From Syngnathus acus (taxonomy: Eukaryota > Chordata > Actinopteri > Syngnathiformes > Syngnathidae): a stretch of 64,000 nt of DNA. The DNA lies in assembly GCF_901709675.1 (NCBI RefSeq), contig NC_051101.1:13727416-13791415 (forward strand), given 5' to 3'. Shown piece after piece: positions 12,501 through 23,700 of this stretch. The translations under genes and the position numbers were made by a program. A model generated the notes under the pieces. That model saw nothing but the letters and a program-made list of their open reading frames with translations, was not told where the DNA came from and searched no databases. Position 1 is the stretch's first letter; every line of letters starts with the position of its first letter.

Positions 12501-15500
12501 ATGGATATCCATCCATTTCTAGGAACAAGATAGTTTCCAACATATATTGGCAGCAATTTTGTGAGACATTCCTTTTTTTTTTTTTACAAACATCTTGCCA
12601 CTTGTAAATGGGGAATGGACTGCGTTCAAAAGTTTTGGGTCACCCAGACAATTTCGTGATCGTTAGTCTTTCCAATTTCAAAAGAAATGTGCTGGATGCT
12701 GTGAGGTTTGCATTCGCCTGTTTCTCTTGAAGCTCTTAACGTCGTCACGTTATGTTCTCCGCAGCACGTGGAATGCGGGCTGTCCTCGACACTGGACCAC
12801 GAGAGAGAGAGAGCCATCTCGGCCACTGCCCACCTGCTGAATCACTACCTGGACAACATGACAGTCAAGGTGAGCAGGCTTTATTGCACCACATTCCTGT
12901 TTTTGCATGACGTAACTTTTCTCGCTTGCTTGTCAAGAACATGATGTCCTTCCACAACCTCGGAGCTCTGCTGGGTCGACTGTCTCCACGCTGCTCCGAC
13001 CCTCAGCTCGTTGTGCGCGCTACCGCTATCGATTGTGTATACTTACTGCTTTATATCCAACTACGCTATGAAGGTGATGAAAAGTCCCTTTATTGATATG
13101 GTCGAGATTAGGGTGTAATCATATGATTGTTCATTTCATTTCATTTTCTGAATTCAGGTTTTGCTCTTGACTATAAAGATGGCGCTGTGGAAGGGCTATT
13201 GCCCCTTAAAAGTCAACTCGAGAACCCGGACCATTCGGTTCTCTACAAGACATGTTTTGAGCTCACCAAGGTACGCCGTCCGTCTCAGCACTTAGCAGCA
13301 GCATACTCTGCAGCTTCAATCAAATGCATTTGGATGTAACAAATGCGCCATGTTTTCGTCAGGTGATGAGTAAGCGTCTGCCTCAGCAGCAGATGACCAC
13401 CTTGGTGTTCATGTTGTTTGAGGGCCTGGTTGACAGTCAAACAAACTGTTGCAGAGCTTCATCTGTCATCCTCAACACCTTGTTGAAGAACAGAGGAGGG
13501 GGACTACAAGAGATGGTAGCTAGTCTCATGCTTGCAGGCAGTTCATTTGAAATTCTGACGAAGTCTTCTTTGTGCCCAGGTACCAGAGATGCTGGAGGTG
13601 CTTCGTGTGCGACTGCAAAGCATCACTGAGGAGCAGGTAGGCCAAGGCAATTTCTTACCTTTTATCGCATGCTATGCACGACGACGATGATGATGTGGAT
13701 GTGTACATGCGTTTAGGTGAGAGTGGCAGTTGGGCAGACGGTGCTAATCATGGCCTCCCAACATCTCCAGACCGTTCTTAATACACTAGCTAACCAACCA
13801 CTACCATATGACAGGTAGTCCACCAATTTTGGTCACTCGATGGAAGAATTCTTGCAAATTGGCAAGCCCTCACATTGCTGCTGTCAGTGCCTTGTTCTAC
13901 TTGTAGTTCCTGTCTTTTCAGCTGGACCAGCGAGATGTGGATGGCTTTGGGAGCAGACCCCATAGTGGCCGATCAAATCATGGAGATAGTGATGGAGAAA
14001 CTTGCCGTCATGGCACCCTACGTGGACAAGAAAGAGTCAATGATCAGAGGAGGAACAACTAAGGTGGCTACTAACAAGCCACTAGCTGTAAGTGACAAAC
14101 ACGTTGTTGCATCATGCGTTTCAAATATGAATAAATTTGACTTTTTTCTTTTTCAGATGACATGCGGCCTGAAGGAATTGTTATTAAATGGCCAGAGCCA
14201 GGAGCCAGCGCTAAGCAAGTTTCCTCAGCTCTTCTCCTGTCTCATTGTCCGACTGGCGTCGAGCGTCGGCGTCTCTGCGCCAAAGGACAACGCCACCAAA
14301 CGCAGCGCCGCCATCCACGTTGCAGGGTTAGCATATTTGTCGCCGCGTGTTTGTCGCCTACGTGACTCATTGTTTTGTCTTTTCAGAGTTGCGGCTGACG
14401 CGCTGAGAATCTTGCTAGCGAGAGCTCAGTTGGATGAGGTGTTGAAAAGACTAGATGAGGAGAAAGCTTGGGACGCAATCAGGGAACAGAATGCACATAT
14501 AACTGGAGTGACGCTACTAGCAAGGTAAACACGCATTGCATGTTTTAGCGCTATTTCCGGACCAAATACATGAAATTGACTGTTGAAATGGGGGTCACTT
14601 CTTTTGAAATTGGTGCTTGCAACATGTTCAAACAAAAAAAAAGCCAGGAGAGGCCCATGTTTGCCACTGTGTGATATCACATTTCCTGTATTGCTCGTAT
14701 AATTCTTTCCCGCTCTTAAATGATGCACACCTTCAGTTGTTCATCAATCGTTTTTTGCGCCATGCATTTTTAGTGGGAGACAGGTTTGCACTTGTGCAAG
14801 GCAGCTTTATTTAGCACATGTCATCAACAACCTCTGCCCAAGAATATATGTTTCCGTTGTCAACAGGGCGATGGCAAAACATGCCGGTCCCAGGTTGCCC
14901 GCCATCGTTGAGTGTTTATGCCCTTCCTTGAACAACATTTACGAGTGTCAGCGTATCACCGTCACGGCTTTCTTCTCTGAGGTGATAGATTACTTGTCCA
15001 TCCGTACTATGCGCATTTTTATGCCAAGTTGTCTTGTGATGCAAATTGTTCTCTCTTGCCAGCTCTTGAACCATCACGTGGCGACGGAATTGATGTTTAT
15101 CGACGTGTTAATGAATAACATGATGGAAAGGATAGCGGATCCTTGCTGCACTGTCCGCATGTTGGCCGTGCGAGGTCTGGGCAATATAGCTGTCGGATCC
15201 CCTGAAAAGGTACGCCGTCCGGCAAACCGCCGCTGCTACAACGAAGTTCACTCGTCGACACGCTCTTCTCTGCAGGTGAACAAGTATGCCAAAGAACTGC
15301 TGGCAGCCATGAGTTCAGGCATGGAGGAGAAAGATGACCCAGGTGATTGCTATGTGGCACAACCTCACAGGATGGCCGCTTTACTCTTCTCTGTTCTAAG
15401 CTTGGTCTTTTGCTCATGTAAAAAAAACATCCATCCATTTGGGCTGTGAAAAATCCAAATTGAATTTGTTGATTTGAACAACTGAACCACAGTTTGTCTG

Positions 15501-16533
15501 CTTTTTGATTTTGCTGTCTTTTGCGTAGGCAAGCTGATTATTCTGGAGGCAATGTCGGGTCTGTCCAAAGTTCTGCTCTACCTGGACAAGAAGAATGTCC
15601 ACCTACTCGTGGTTTATATTTTCATGAAGATCAAACCGTTTTTAGAGAGTGTGAGTTGAGTCTTCTTTGTCTATCAGATGGTATCGTGAGTTGTTTAATA
15701 TTATATTTGCGCCCGCCCATCCAGGACAATGATGACATTCGCTGCGCTTCCATTCACCTCATGGGGAAACTGTCCAAATTTGGCTCTGGGGAGCCAATAT
15801 TCAAGGACCAGATCCACAACGTTCTGGTCAGCCTGCTTTTACACCTGGTTGACCCCAACGCACATGTGGTCAAGGTCTGCAAGCCTTCGCGAGAAGCTGC
15901 CTCTCGGCAAGGCAGAACAATTTGTCCTACAAATGTCTTTTGGTTTCCAGGCATGCAAGTACGCCATGCGTGTGTGCGCGCCCATGGTGGGCTCGGAGCA
16001 GATCACGGCCATGTTTCAGAACCACCTCCATGAGGACAAGAGCTTGCACTATGGCGAGTTCATCAATGATCTCACCAAGTATCTGGTGAGGCAGACACAC
16101 AAGAAGATCTTGAGGAATCCATTTTGTTTGGGGAGCATTGCTCATAGCCATGGTATTTTTGTAGATCCAAGACTTTCCAGGCATGCTGAATTTCTACCAC
16201 ATCTCCGTTCTCCAGTTCTTCAAGAGCAACTGGTCTGAAGTCCGAGCAGGAGCTGCAATGTTCATCGGTACGGCTGCAGCAGTTGACTCACTTTCTTGAA
16301 ATGAAGCCTTTATCTTTGGATGTGTTTCTCAGGGTTTCTGCTGGGGAACCTTCCAGATGAGCATTACGCTCACCTCAACATGGGTACCGTCACTCAAGGT
16401 GAGGCAGCTTTCACATGCGTCTTTTCAATTGAATGTGCTGAGGCTTGACTTTGCAGGCCTCGTGATGCTGCTCCAAGATCCCGACCCCGTGGTCCGAGTG
16501 AAGGCTGCGGAGGCCATGGGACATTTCCACTGA
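3538..16533 (+). CDS. mroh1: Maestro heat-like repeat-containing protein family member 1 (MROH1), complete
   Basis: Large alpha-solenoid protein built of HEAT-like repeats. In mammals MROH1 has been linked to lysosomes, but its molecular role is poorly defined. I joined 44 coding exons; every boundary is GT/AG and every phase is consistent. They give 4,908 nt, that is 1,635 residues plus stop, nearly the length I recall for human MROH1 (about 1,640). Diagnostic segments colinear with the human protein include DWQQAAS (exon 4), EYLANLDKAPDPTVR (exon 6), VQVISAMAHHGYLE (exon 12), SFLYQCIG (exon 19), LGIKV (exon 22), FHNLG (exon 28), NRGGGLQE (exon 30), AKHAGPRLP (exon 36) and RVKAAEAMG near the C-terminus. 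The ATG at 3538 (context CCACCATGG) begins MGETDVEQVTLALLDAA, matching the family N-terminus. Gene order: downstream of the NCAM-like gene and convergent with CCK. No frameshift or internal stop was seen. Exon coordinates are in the four block entries below. Confidence 0.96.
4119..5000. mobile_element. Non-autonomous hAT-type DNA transposon (882 bp) in mroh1 intron
   Basis: The left end begins TAGAGATGCACCGATCCGA and the right end finishes TCGGATCGGTGCATCTCTA, an inverted repeat. Direct 8-bp flanks GTCCCGAT at 4111-4118 and 5001-5008 are identical, as expected for a hAT target-site duplication. Sub-terminal ATCGG/CCGAT repeats occur at both ends. No transposase frame is present. It lies in the intron between coding exons 2 and 3 of mroh1. 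Confidence 0.93.
4803..4883 (+). repeat. 40/41-bp tandem duplication inside the hAT element
   Basis: Two nearly identical copies (4803-4842 and 4843-4883), differing by one inserted C. Each carries CACGTG and two overlapping CRE-like half-sites (TGACGTATGACGTA). Confidence 0.9.
7176..9894 (+). other. mroh1: mroh1 exons, block 2 (coding exons 9-19)
   Basis: Exon coordinates: 7176-7254, 7470-7583, 7676-7749, 7830-7952, 8334-8435, 8519-8663, 8795-8835, 8943-9084, 9235-9287, 9591-9698, 9775-9894. Exon 10 is preceded by a (TC)n run and exon 15 by a long T run, which form their polypyrimidine tracts. Exon 15 is only 41 nt. Confidence 0.92.
10258..13073 (+). other. mroh1: mroh1 exons, block 3 (coding exons 20-28)
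   Basis: Exon coordinates: 10258-10380, 10455-10601, 10774-10800, 11552-11674, 11869-11948, 12105-12249, 12308-12403, 12765-12869, 12938-13073. Exon 22 (10774-10800) is a 27-nt microexon encoding VLGIKVATK, followed by a 751-bp intron. The intron between exons 25 and 26 is only 58 bp. Confidence 0.9.
13158..16533 (+). other. mroh1: mroh1 exons, block 4 (coding exons 29-44)
   Basis: Exon coordinates: 13158-13270, 13363-13515, 13580-13636, 13717-13814, 13922-14087, 14157-14326, 14387-14524, 14867-14981, 15063-15209, 15276-15342, 15529-15650, 15725-15874, 15951-16085, 16165-16267, 16333-16398, 16457-16533 (stop TGA 16531-16533). They encode the C-terminal third, ending VRVKAAEAMGHFH. Confidence 0.92.
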
Positions 16534-18068
16534 TGCCAAATTGCTGGCAAGTAGTCGGCAACATAAACCAGTCCCATGTTTTCGCGCGATTAGTCATGTG
16601 CACTTGGACATGTGTTCACCGCACTTCACCTATGCTACATAACAAGTGTTCATTTCTTGCTAGATTCGTATTTTAGCAACCAAAGATAGTAAGTAGTTTG
16701 TAGCAGAGGCATGGCAGTGACGTATACCTGTCACACACGCGCGTGCATTTCTTTTTTTTACTATAAATATAAAGAATTATGTTTATAAGAATTTCAAAAG
16801 CTTTCTTGAAATATTGTCTGGGGGACTAGATTTTGTTGAATGTGTGTGCGTGTTTGGTAAAGTGCGTGCCCGTGTTTATTTTAAAGAACACATATCAGAA
16901 TATTTCAAGTCTCCACATGACTTGACTTTTATATTTTGTCGTCAAATCACCTGGTTATGTACATGTGTCAACTTTTGTTTGACTTGGCTCTTTGGCCTTA
17001 AAGTTGTGAACAATTCCTTCCATTCCTACACTGAATGCCGCGTGTGTTTTTTTTTTTTGAATGATCTCCTTTAATAAAGTTTCATTTCTCCGGCACATTC
17101 AATCATTGTAATATAGCAGCAGCTAAGGGACATTTGAGAATGGCTCCTGCTATGCAATCAAATGTCCCCATTCCGAGAGAAAATACAAATGCTCACTGAA
17201 CCCTTTAATGTTGCCTGAATCATTTGTGCCAAAATGTCTTTTTTCACAACATTTCTATTCGATGATCTACGTGACAGTGAATGTATTTTTGTTTTCCGTG
17301 TTACATGTGCAGCTGGTTGTACCTTATCCTATGATCAACTGAAAATTGCTAATTCTATCCGAGCACTTGAGCAATTTCTTCAGGCACTTTTTGGCTCAAT
17401 GTACCGCTAATTAGAATGAGTCTTTTGTTTTAGTAGCTTAGAAATGATGTCGATATGGCCTTTCGTGTTCATTATATTATGTACATTTTGGGGCAACGTT
17501 GCTTCTGTGTGTATTACATCATGTCTTATTGCAAATGGCTCACTGTGTGGATGGGGGGGAGAGGTACGTCTACAGTGTTAATAGGTAATAATAAGTATCT
17601 ATAGTGTCGATAAGACACGATAAATAAAGAGATAAATCAAGAGATGTATTGTAATTGTATCATTTCTTTTGTATAAGGTTGCTGACACTCACATTTGGAT
17701 TGTTACAAGATATTATATCGGACATTACGTTCAGCTTTTTGTCAAAATAAACCGGCCAGTTGGCCAAGTGAACTAGCGAGCAAGACAATAAAAAGAATAG
17801 AGAGACGCGCTGTGCTGTGACCATGTCCATTTGAAGTTTTTTTTCCCCCATTGCCAAGAGCAATAAAAGTTTGAGCTGTGACAAGTCAAATGACCTGTGT
17901 AATGTTCGAAATAGAGCAGTAAGAAGCAAGTTGGAAGGAACCCAGAGACAAGACACAAATTGTTTTAATGAGATGATCATATATTAAGATACATAAGATC
18001 TGCATCTTGAAAAAAGCTATGGGGCTTTATGTTGTGTTGAAAAAAGTGCTTCAAGATTTGCAGCAGTA
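16534..18068. other. mroh1 3' UTR and convergent intergenic gap
   Basis: No reading frame of interest. It holds the mroh1 3' UTR to about 17.1 kb and then AT-rich spacer up to the presumed cck poly(A) site on the other strand. Two further plus-strand AATAAA strings occur near 17625 and 17872. Confidence 0.5.
17073..17078 (+). terminator. mroh1: Polyadenylation signal AATAAA, mroh1
   Basis: First canonical AATAAA after the mroh1 stop codon (540 bp downstream), followed by T-rich sequence. Implies a 3' UTR of about 0.56 kb. Confidence 0.6.
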
Positions 18069-18074
18069 TTTATT
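18069..18074 (-). terminator. cck: Candidate cck polyadenylation signal
   Basis: AATAAA on the minus strand, 480 bp past the cck stop codon; the only canonical hexamer noticed in that interval. Usage is inferred. Confidence 0.4.
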
Positions 18075-18520
18075 GATTCAATGGCTTTTACACCAATCAA
18101 TATACAGTTCGGCCAAAATCATTTCAAAGGCTGACAGTGATTTGGGAAATAGGCAATGGCAAAAGAGTCTTTCTATAGGCTACACACGCATAGATGCTAT
18201 TGTTTTCATTCTTCTATTTCTTTTCTCTCCAAACAACCATATCCAATGTTATCAATTCATTCTGATGATTCGAATGCTCAAGATTAGATCCAAATAATCA
18301 TCACATCCCAAATCAGGGCGAGGATGACTTTTCTATGAAGTAAAACACAACAACCAAACACCGAATATTGCAAATTATGTCCATTAGCAAATGTAAGCCA
18401 ACTTGGGAGCATCTTTTGCCACTATCTTGTCATTGACTTCAAATCTTCATCTTATGCAATAGTGTGAATCATTCTGGTTGTAAGTGTATGCCCGTGTCAC
18501 ATTTGGCCACAGATGGAAGG

Positions 18521-18544
18521 AGAGAGAGAGAGAGAGAGAGAGAG
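18521..18544. repeat. (AG)12 in the cck 3' UTR
   Basis: Perfect dinucleotide run beginning 13 bases past the cck stop codon on the minus strand, where it reads (CT)n. Confidence 0.9.
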
Positions 18545-18556
18545 TGAGACGTGCCT

Positions 18557-19640
18557 TTAGGAATATTCCAAGGCCTCCGCACTGCGCCTCCCAAAGTCCA
18601 TCCAGCCCTCGTAATCTCGGTCTTTTATCCTGTGCTCAGCCGCGAGGCCGCTGGCTCTGCTGGACAAGGAGGATCTGCTTTGGTGGAGCATGCCTAGAAG
18701 ACAAGCAACAGAGCGTGGCTCAACTTGACACGGCTTTCATGAAGTCACTACTTCCGTCCGCTGCTGGTGCCTTTGTTACAAAGACAGACAGAAAAATCTC
18801 AAGGTACGTACTCACGCACGCACGCCTTGAAACAAAAGTGTGAAATGTGTCCGTGTTTAGATGATGTACAAATGGAAAGCAGTGCTATAAAAGCTTGCAC
18901 GCTTGTCTAAAGTGTCAACGCTTGATGGACTAACAAACAAAACGGAACTATGTTGAACTCCTGCTAGCAGGAAGTCAAAGTGATTGGGCTTTTTGAAGCT
19001 GCGATGGTGGCAGGCCAAAGCCCTGTCTAATCCAAGAAAGTAGTGCTTTGCCGCCCTCTTGTGGCATGGATTCTAAGCGCTTTCGCACCTTTTCTGGAGA
19101 GGAGTCTGAGCAGGAGCTGGCTGAGCGTGTTGGAAGCCTCCGTCTCTTCGTGTGGGCTTTGCATGTTGTAGTTGGCTTGCTGGTCCACGGGGGGAAGCGC
19201 TCCAGCAGAGCGGCGCTGGCGCGTGCCGTTGTACCACGCCGCCGCCGCCTCGCCGTCAGATCTGTCGGCTGTTATCTGGAGATGGGAAGAGAGGCGCAGA
19301 CTCCACTATACGTGCTTTGTGTGTGTGTGCGCCTTTCCATTCCAATGCAACTTTCTCTCTGAAATGAGATGTGTTCAAATTCTCTGGCGTACTCTTCATT
19401 TGACTGACATAGTCCAAAAGATCCGAAGCCAGAACACCAGAATATTGACTGACCTTTTGGAAGAAATCTCTCTTTTTCCTTTGTAGACATAATGTGACAG
19501 CACCACAAAGGAAAAGCAACACACCTGCCCGGAGGTCTTAATACTGATGCTGAGTGACTTACAAGGGATTGTGAGGGAAGACTCAGGGAGACCTTGGACA
19601 CGGCAGCCAGCAACACGACCACACAGATGATGACGTTCAT
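18557..19640 (-). CDS. cck: Prepro-cholecystokinin, complete
   Basis: Precursor of the secreted gut and brain peptide hormone cholecystokinin. Coding exons on the minus strand: 19640-19563 (78 nt), 19275-19089 (187 nt), 18693-18557 (137 nt); phases fit and total 133 codons plus TAA. Residues 1-20 are a signal peptide ([20 protein letters not shown]). The linker region contains [16 protein letters not shown], matching the family's N-L-S-x-L-L-x-R-L-x-S segment. Exon 4 carries [18 protein letters not shown]: Arg114 is the monobasic cleavage site, D115-F122 is the CCK-8 unit, Gly123 the amide donor and RR124-125 the dibasic site. The Tyr is seven residues from the amidated Phe, as in CCK rather than gastrin. 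The usual Met/Leu after the sulfatable Tyr is Glu here, and the C-terminal flank reads SAEALEYS instead of the common SAEEYEY. A non-coding exon, TATA box and CRE/E-box lie upstream. Which teleost CCK paralogue this is remains open. Confidence 0.95.
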
Positions 19641-20454
19641 GCCTGCAGGCAAGAAGTGAGGGCAAAACAGTAACTATCAGGTCATCTTATTGCACAGATA
19701 CGCAGAATGTAAAGTGCAGTGTCAGCAGAATCCTAACAACCAAGAATCTATATTTCCTTCATTTGCTCATGTGTTCTTTGTCTATATTTATCATGTCATC
19801 CTTGACAGGGATACATTAGTAGTTAGTTAATCAATAGGAAGAAAATGCTAAACAGTCTGATAGTTTGGAGCGAGGGATTTATCGATTCCAGATCTATGAA
19901 AAGATAATCATTGCCTCTTTCTCAAACATTGCAAACATGGAAATGAAATTCAAAGCTTGTGTGTCTTTTCTACGTGACACAATGGTGATGACGTAAATAG
20001 TCATTCTTTCAATGCTAATATTATTCCTGTCACATTCAAATGGTTGTTAAGGTGGGCTTGCTCTGTGCAGAAGTCCTCCAATCTCTTCACGTTCCTCTTC
20101 TTCTCTCCATCGACATTTTTAAACAATCACTAACTAATAAGATGTGATGTACAACAAAATACAGAAATGATAGATTCAGAAGTTGAGCACCAATCAGAAA
20201 TGGATAGATCCTTGTGAAATATTTGTTTCTATGCTTCCAAAAAATGCAATCAATCTGAATACCTCGAGTGAATTTGAATTCAATTCAATTGGAACATGAT
20301 GCTCATGTTGACAGATTCAAGGATTCGCCATGCTTCTATATGACTAATGTGTCATGTCAACTTAAAGATAAATAAATGAAAAGAGCAATACAGACAAAAA
20401 AGAGCTGACATCAATATTGTTGTGCAGCCGTAGAAATGTCTTTGCGATACTTAC

Positions 20455-20497
20455 CTGCAGCCATATCTGCTGACCAAGACGTTTGCCTCGGCGCTTG
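20455..20497 (-). other. cck: cck non-coding exon 1 (start approximate)
   Basis: On the minus strand a donor CTGCAG|GTAAGT sits at 20455/20454, about 40 bp after the point where transcription should start below the TATA box. The acceptor is at 19643, two bases before the start codon. A non-coding first exon followed by an exon opening with the start codon is the normal CCK gene layout. Confidence 0.7.
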
Positions 20498-20523
20498 TGA
20501 ATGCATGACGGAGACGACGCAAC

Positions 20524-20531
20524 CTTTTATA
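20524..20531 (-). promoter_or_regulatory. cck: cck TATA box
   Basis: TATAAAAG on the minus strand, 69 bp upstream of the exon 1 donor. It predicts a transcription start near 20495-20500. Confidence 0.8.
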
Positions 20532-20543
20532 CACACACACAAA

Positions 20544-20589
20544 GGAAGGAAGGAAGGAAGGAAGGAAAGAAGGAAGGAAGGAAGGAAGG
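20544..20589. repeat. (GGAA)n microsatellite in the cck promoter
   Basis: About eleven GGAA units with one imperfect unit, next to a short (AC)n run and the TATA box. On the cck strand it is a TTCC pyrimidine tract just upstream of TATA. Confidence 0.95.
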
Positions 20590-20641
20590 TGGGGCCAAGG
20601 CAAGTAGGAGGAGCCTTTCTGGCCCCCAAACCCAAGACGAG

Positions 20642-20652
20642 TGACGCATGTG
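20642..20652 (-). promoter_or_regulatory. cck: cck CRE/TRE-like element overlapping an E-box
   Basis: Minus strand reads CACATGCGTCA: an E-box (CACATG) overlapping TGCGTCA. The mammalian CCK promoter has an E-box followed by a combined CRE/TRE of the type TGCGTCA within the first 100 bp. Here the pair is about 150 bp from the predicted start because a GGAA microsatellite lies in between. Function is inferred from similarity only. Confidence 0.5.
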
Positions 20653-20724
20653 AACACGCCAAAAGGGCATAAATCAGGTCTTGGATTGAAGCTTCAATTT
20701 GTTTTCCTCCCTCCCTCCCTCCAA

Positions 20725-23700
20725 ATGTTTGCCCTTTCAATTTCCCCCAGGGCCAATGAGGGAATTGCTGACCACCACGTGGCCTCTGCTGTGTCATAAA
20801 CCAAATATATTCATGTGTTGAGCTACCACTCATTTAAGTTCAGACCAAATGAGACAGCCAAAGACAATTGGAATCGGAACTTTTTCCTGTGTCGGATGCT
20901 CACAGAGATTGTCTCCAGTAAGCTGTGTGTGTGTGTTTGTTGAATCGGCTCCTAAGATCAAAATCATCTTATTTGACCAACGTAATGTGACTGCAATGGG
21001 GGGGGGAAAAAAAAATGCAAGTGAATTGAGATGGAATCCTTTTCCAGATGCTCGCACACAACAAAACGCTTGACTGCACTGCAAGCGTCATTGTCCAAAT
21101 TGGACATGTTTTCTTCTTGTTGTGCAGAAGGCAACACAAGTGGCTTGCCTGTCAAATGGTCAAAGCCACAGAGTGCGGCGGCAGCTTTTGGTGGTGTCCT
21201 AATGTGATGTCGTGGGTTTGGTTTTTAAAAGCTTTCAAGTGACTGGTGGAGCTGAAGCATCAATCAATGCCTGACATCTTTAGTCACACCATTCACTCAC
21301 TCACTTTCTATTGCTCTACAGGCCATTTGTATTCTTTGTCATCTCTTCTGACTGCACGGTATGTGTGTGAGGTGAAGCCATTTTCCAATTGTACTGGTGC
21401 TCTGGAGCAGCTCCAACCTTTTCAACCATGGACAGCAAGCGTGTTATGGATGTTACATGAGCTGAATCTTCCTGTCATGTGCAACTGCTCTCATTCAACT
21501 AGGTATGCTGTCAATGGCACCTGTCACCAACTTTGTTCCAGCACTCATTCTAAAGAAGCCCATTATTTCAGGACGTCCGTTCGTGTAGCTTTGATGTCGA
21601 AACTGGTTGCTTGCCAGTTAGTCAAGGGACACATGGACAAAGTAAGCCAAGTCACGCAGGAAGGGAAGGCCAGAGATGAACGAGCAAGGCTGAAGCTCAG
21701 ACGCAACAGATGAAGACGATTCACTTTGCCGAGGCGGCTCCTAAATGAATTGTGTTTACAGCAAACTCATTTTCTTTGCTCAACTTGTGCCTCAAATGTA
21801 GGAAAGCTTTTTGGTCCGATTTTTGTGTCTCAGTCTATTGATTGGAGCAAAACAAAAATCACATTTTCACGATTTAATCTGGCCTACGACGCAGAAGTGG
21901 ACCTGCTTCCACTCTGGAAGGAATTTCAAACTAGGCTTTTAAACTAAGGTTTCAAAGGAGGGATTTGAAGTGTTGCAATCCGACTTCTGAGGACAGTGGT
22001 GTAAGCGCCATTTCATTGCAGGGTGACAAATTCAAGTAATATTACAGCCGCGGAATTGCTCCACTATATCTTTCATTGTCTTCAGTCTGCCCACAATTGA
22101 ATTCAACCACAACCAAATTCAATAAGACCAAGTATACGTATCCCTTTTTTGATACAAGTCGAAAAGTGTGACGCATGACCTTAATTCATGGCGTCCTGGT
22201 CATAACATGAAAAAGAGGAGACATTTCAAATAACACCAAGCCATTCCAACCCTTTCTTCATTTTTGCTTGACTGTGCTGCCCCTGCAAACATGATCATTG
22301 CTACTGAATAGAACGCTAGATTGCTTCATTCATTGCTTCAAATTGAAATTTGCCTGCCACAACAAAACCAAATGGATTCATAGCATTTGGACATCCTCCA
22401 GCAATAGCAAGAAACAACAACTACGACCACCAATCTGTGGTTTGGGGAGAAAGAAGAAAGCAAGAAGGAAAAGGAAGCCTTGTGTCTTTTTGTCGGAGCC
22501 ACGTGTGCTGGTAGATTCAATTGCACCCACTGTAATATGTTGCTTGCTGATCTTACTTCATATAAGAGGGTGAGACCCCAAAGTCATGCATCACCCTGGA
22601 TTGATCTCGTTTGACAAATGATATTCATAAATAATATCGACATGTTTTCAGGCAAAAGAATGTTTTTCTACCTGCTACCTTGCACAAACACTGACTCTCT
22701 CTCTCTTAACTTGGGCTCCAAGAAATCCACAAGTTCTTGCATGATGTACTTCCATTTGCCACCTGACAGCTTCCATGATGGATTATGATTCGCCATTAGC
22801 GGCCGACCGACCGGCTATGTAATCTCCTGGCACAAATCGTTAGCCGCGCGCCAACTAAGCGCTGATTTGTCACAATACCATTGTGGCCTTACATTCCAAG
22901 TGTCATTTGCAACTTTTTCACATTTACAAAGGGCTGATGTGAAATACACAAATGAAATCCGTCCTTTGGGAATCAACAACAATTTGATGACATGTCTATG
23001 GGAATATTTGATAGCAATTGCAATTCTGTGTTCTAATTGAAGTATTCGACCGTATTTGGTCATATTACAAAGAAAACCCAATTGGCGCTTGCTTTGTGTG
23101 CAAGTCATCACATCAGTCAGCTGTAGTCAAAGTGCAACTGCTTTGATTCCATTCAAACGACAGCATTAAGATCGCTCCGACGAGACTTGCCGACAAAAAG
23201 CATCTCAACTGATCAGACGCGCAAGTCATCGTGACTGAGCAGGCCCACAAGTCAAAGCATTTTTGGATTCCAAAGTGAGCAAAGAACAAGGCAATAAATA
23301 AGATGCGCTTGCAGCAAGATAGTGTTTACCTTCTAGAAATGAAATATCAAATGATAGTCACTCCAACACAGTGCTGAGAACAGGAATGCACATTCACATG
23401 CACCTGTTTTTTCCTCTTGACATGATTAATAATCATCATCTACATCGTCTACACACGCACACATATGCACATTGCTACCTGCAATTTCCACAGACTATTA
23501 GCATAATGGCTTCCTGCGAGAACGGGTGAAGCTTATTAGTAAACAAGCCCGGAGCCATAAATCCCATTTAACACGATTGAATTTTTTTTTTTTATTCGTG
23601 TTAATCACACACTATGTCGTCGTCTGTGATGCAGAGCATGTTTCGGTTTGTTTGCTCAACAGAAAGTCAATGACCTGGAAATAAAGGGAGGAGAGGAAAT

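Noticed and set aside
13875-14528. 217-codon plus-strand frame as a separate small gene
   Set aside because: It is mroh1 exons 33-35 read through introns that happen to stay open; splice sites and homology place it within mroh1.
19272-19652. 126-codon minus-strand frame as the whole cck product
   Set aside because: Only its first 26 codons are coding; a GTAAGT donor at 19562 joins to the acceptor before 19275, which restores the CCK sequence.
20436-20672. Plus-strand frame rich in KEGRK repeats
   Set aside because: Translation of the GGAA microsatellite in the cck promoter.
21246-21713. 155-codon plus-strand frame as a gene
   Set aside because: No domain, no supporting splice partners, ordinary composition; length is not enough to support a gene here.
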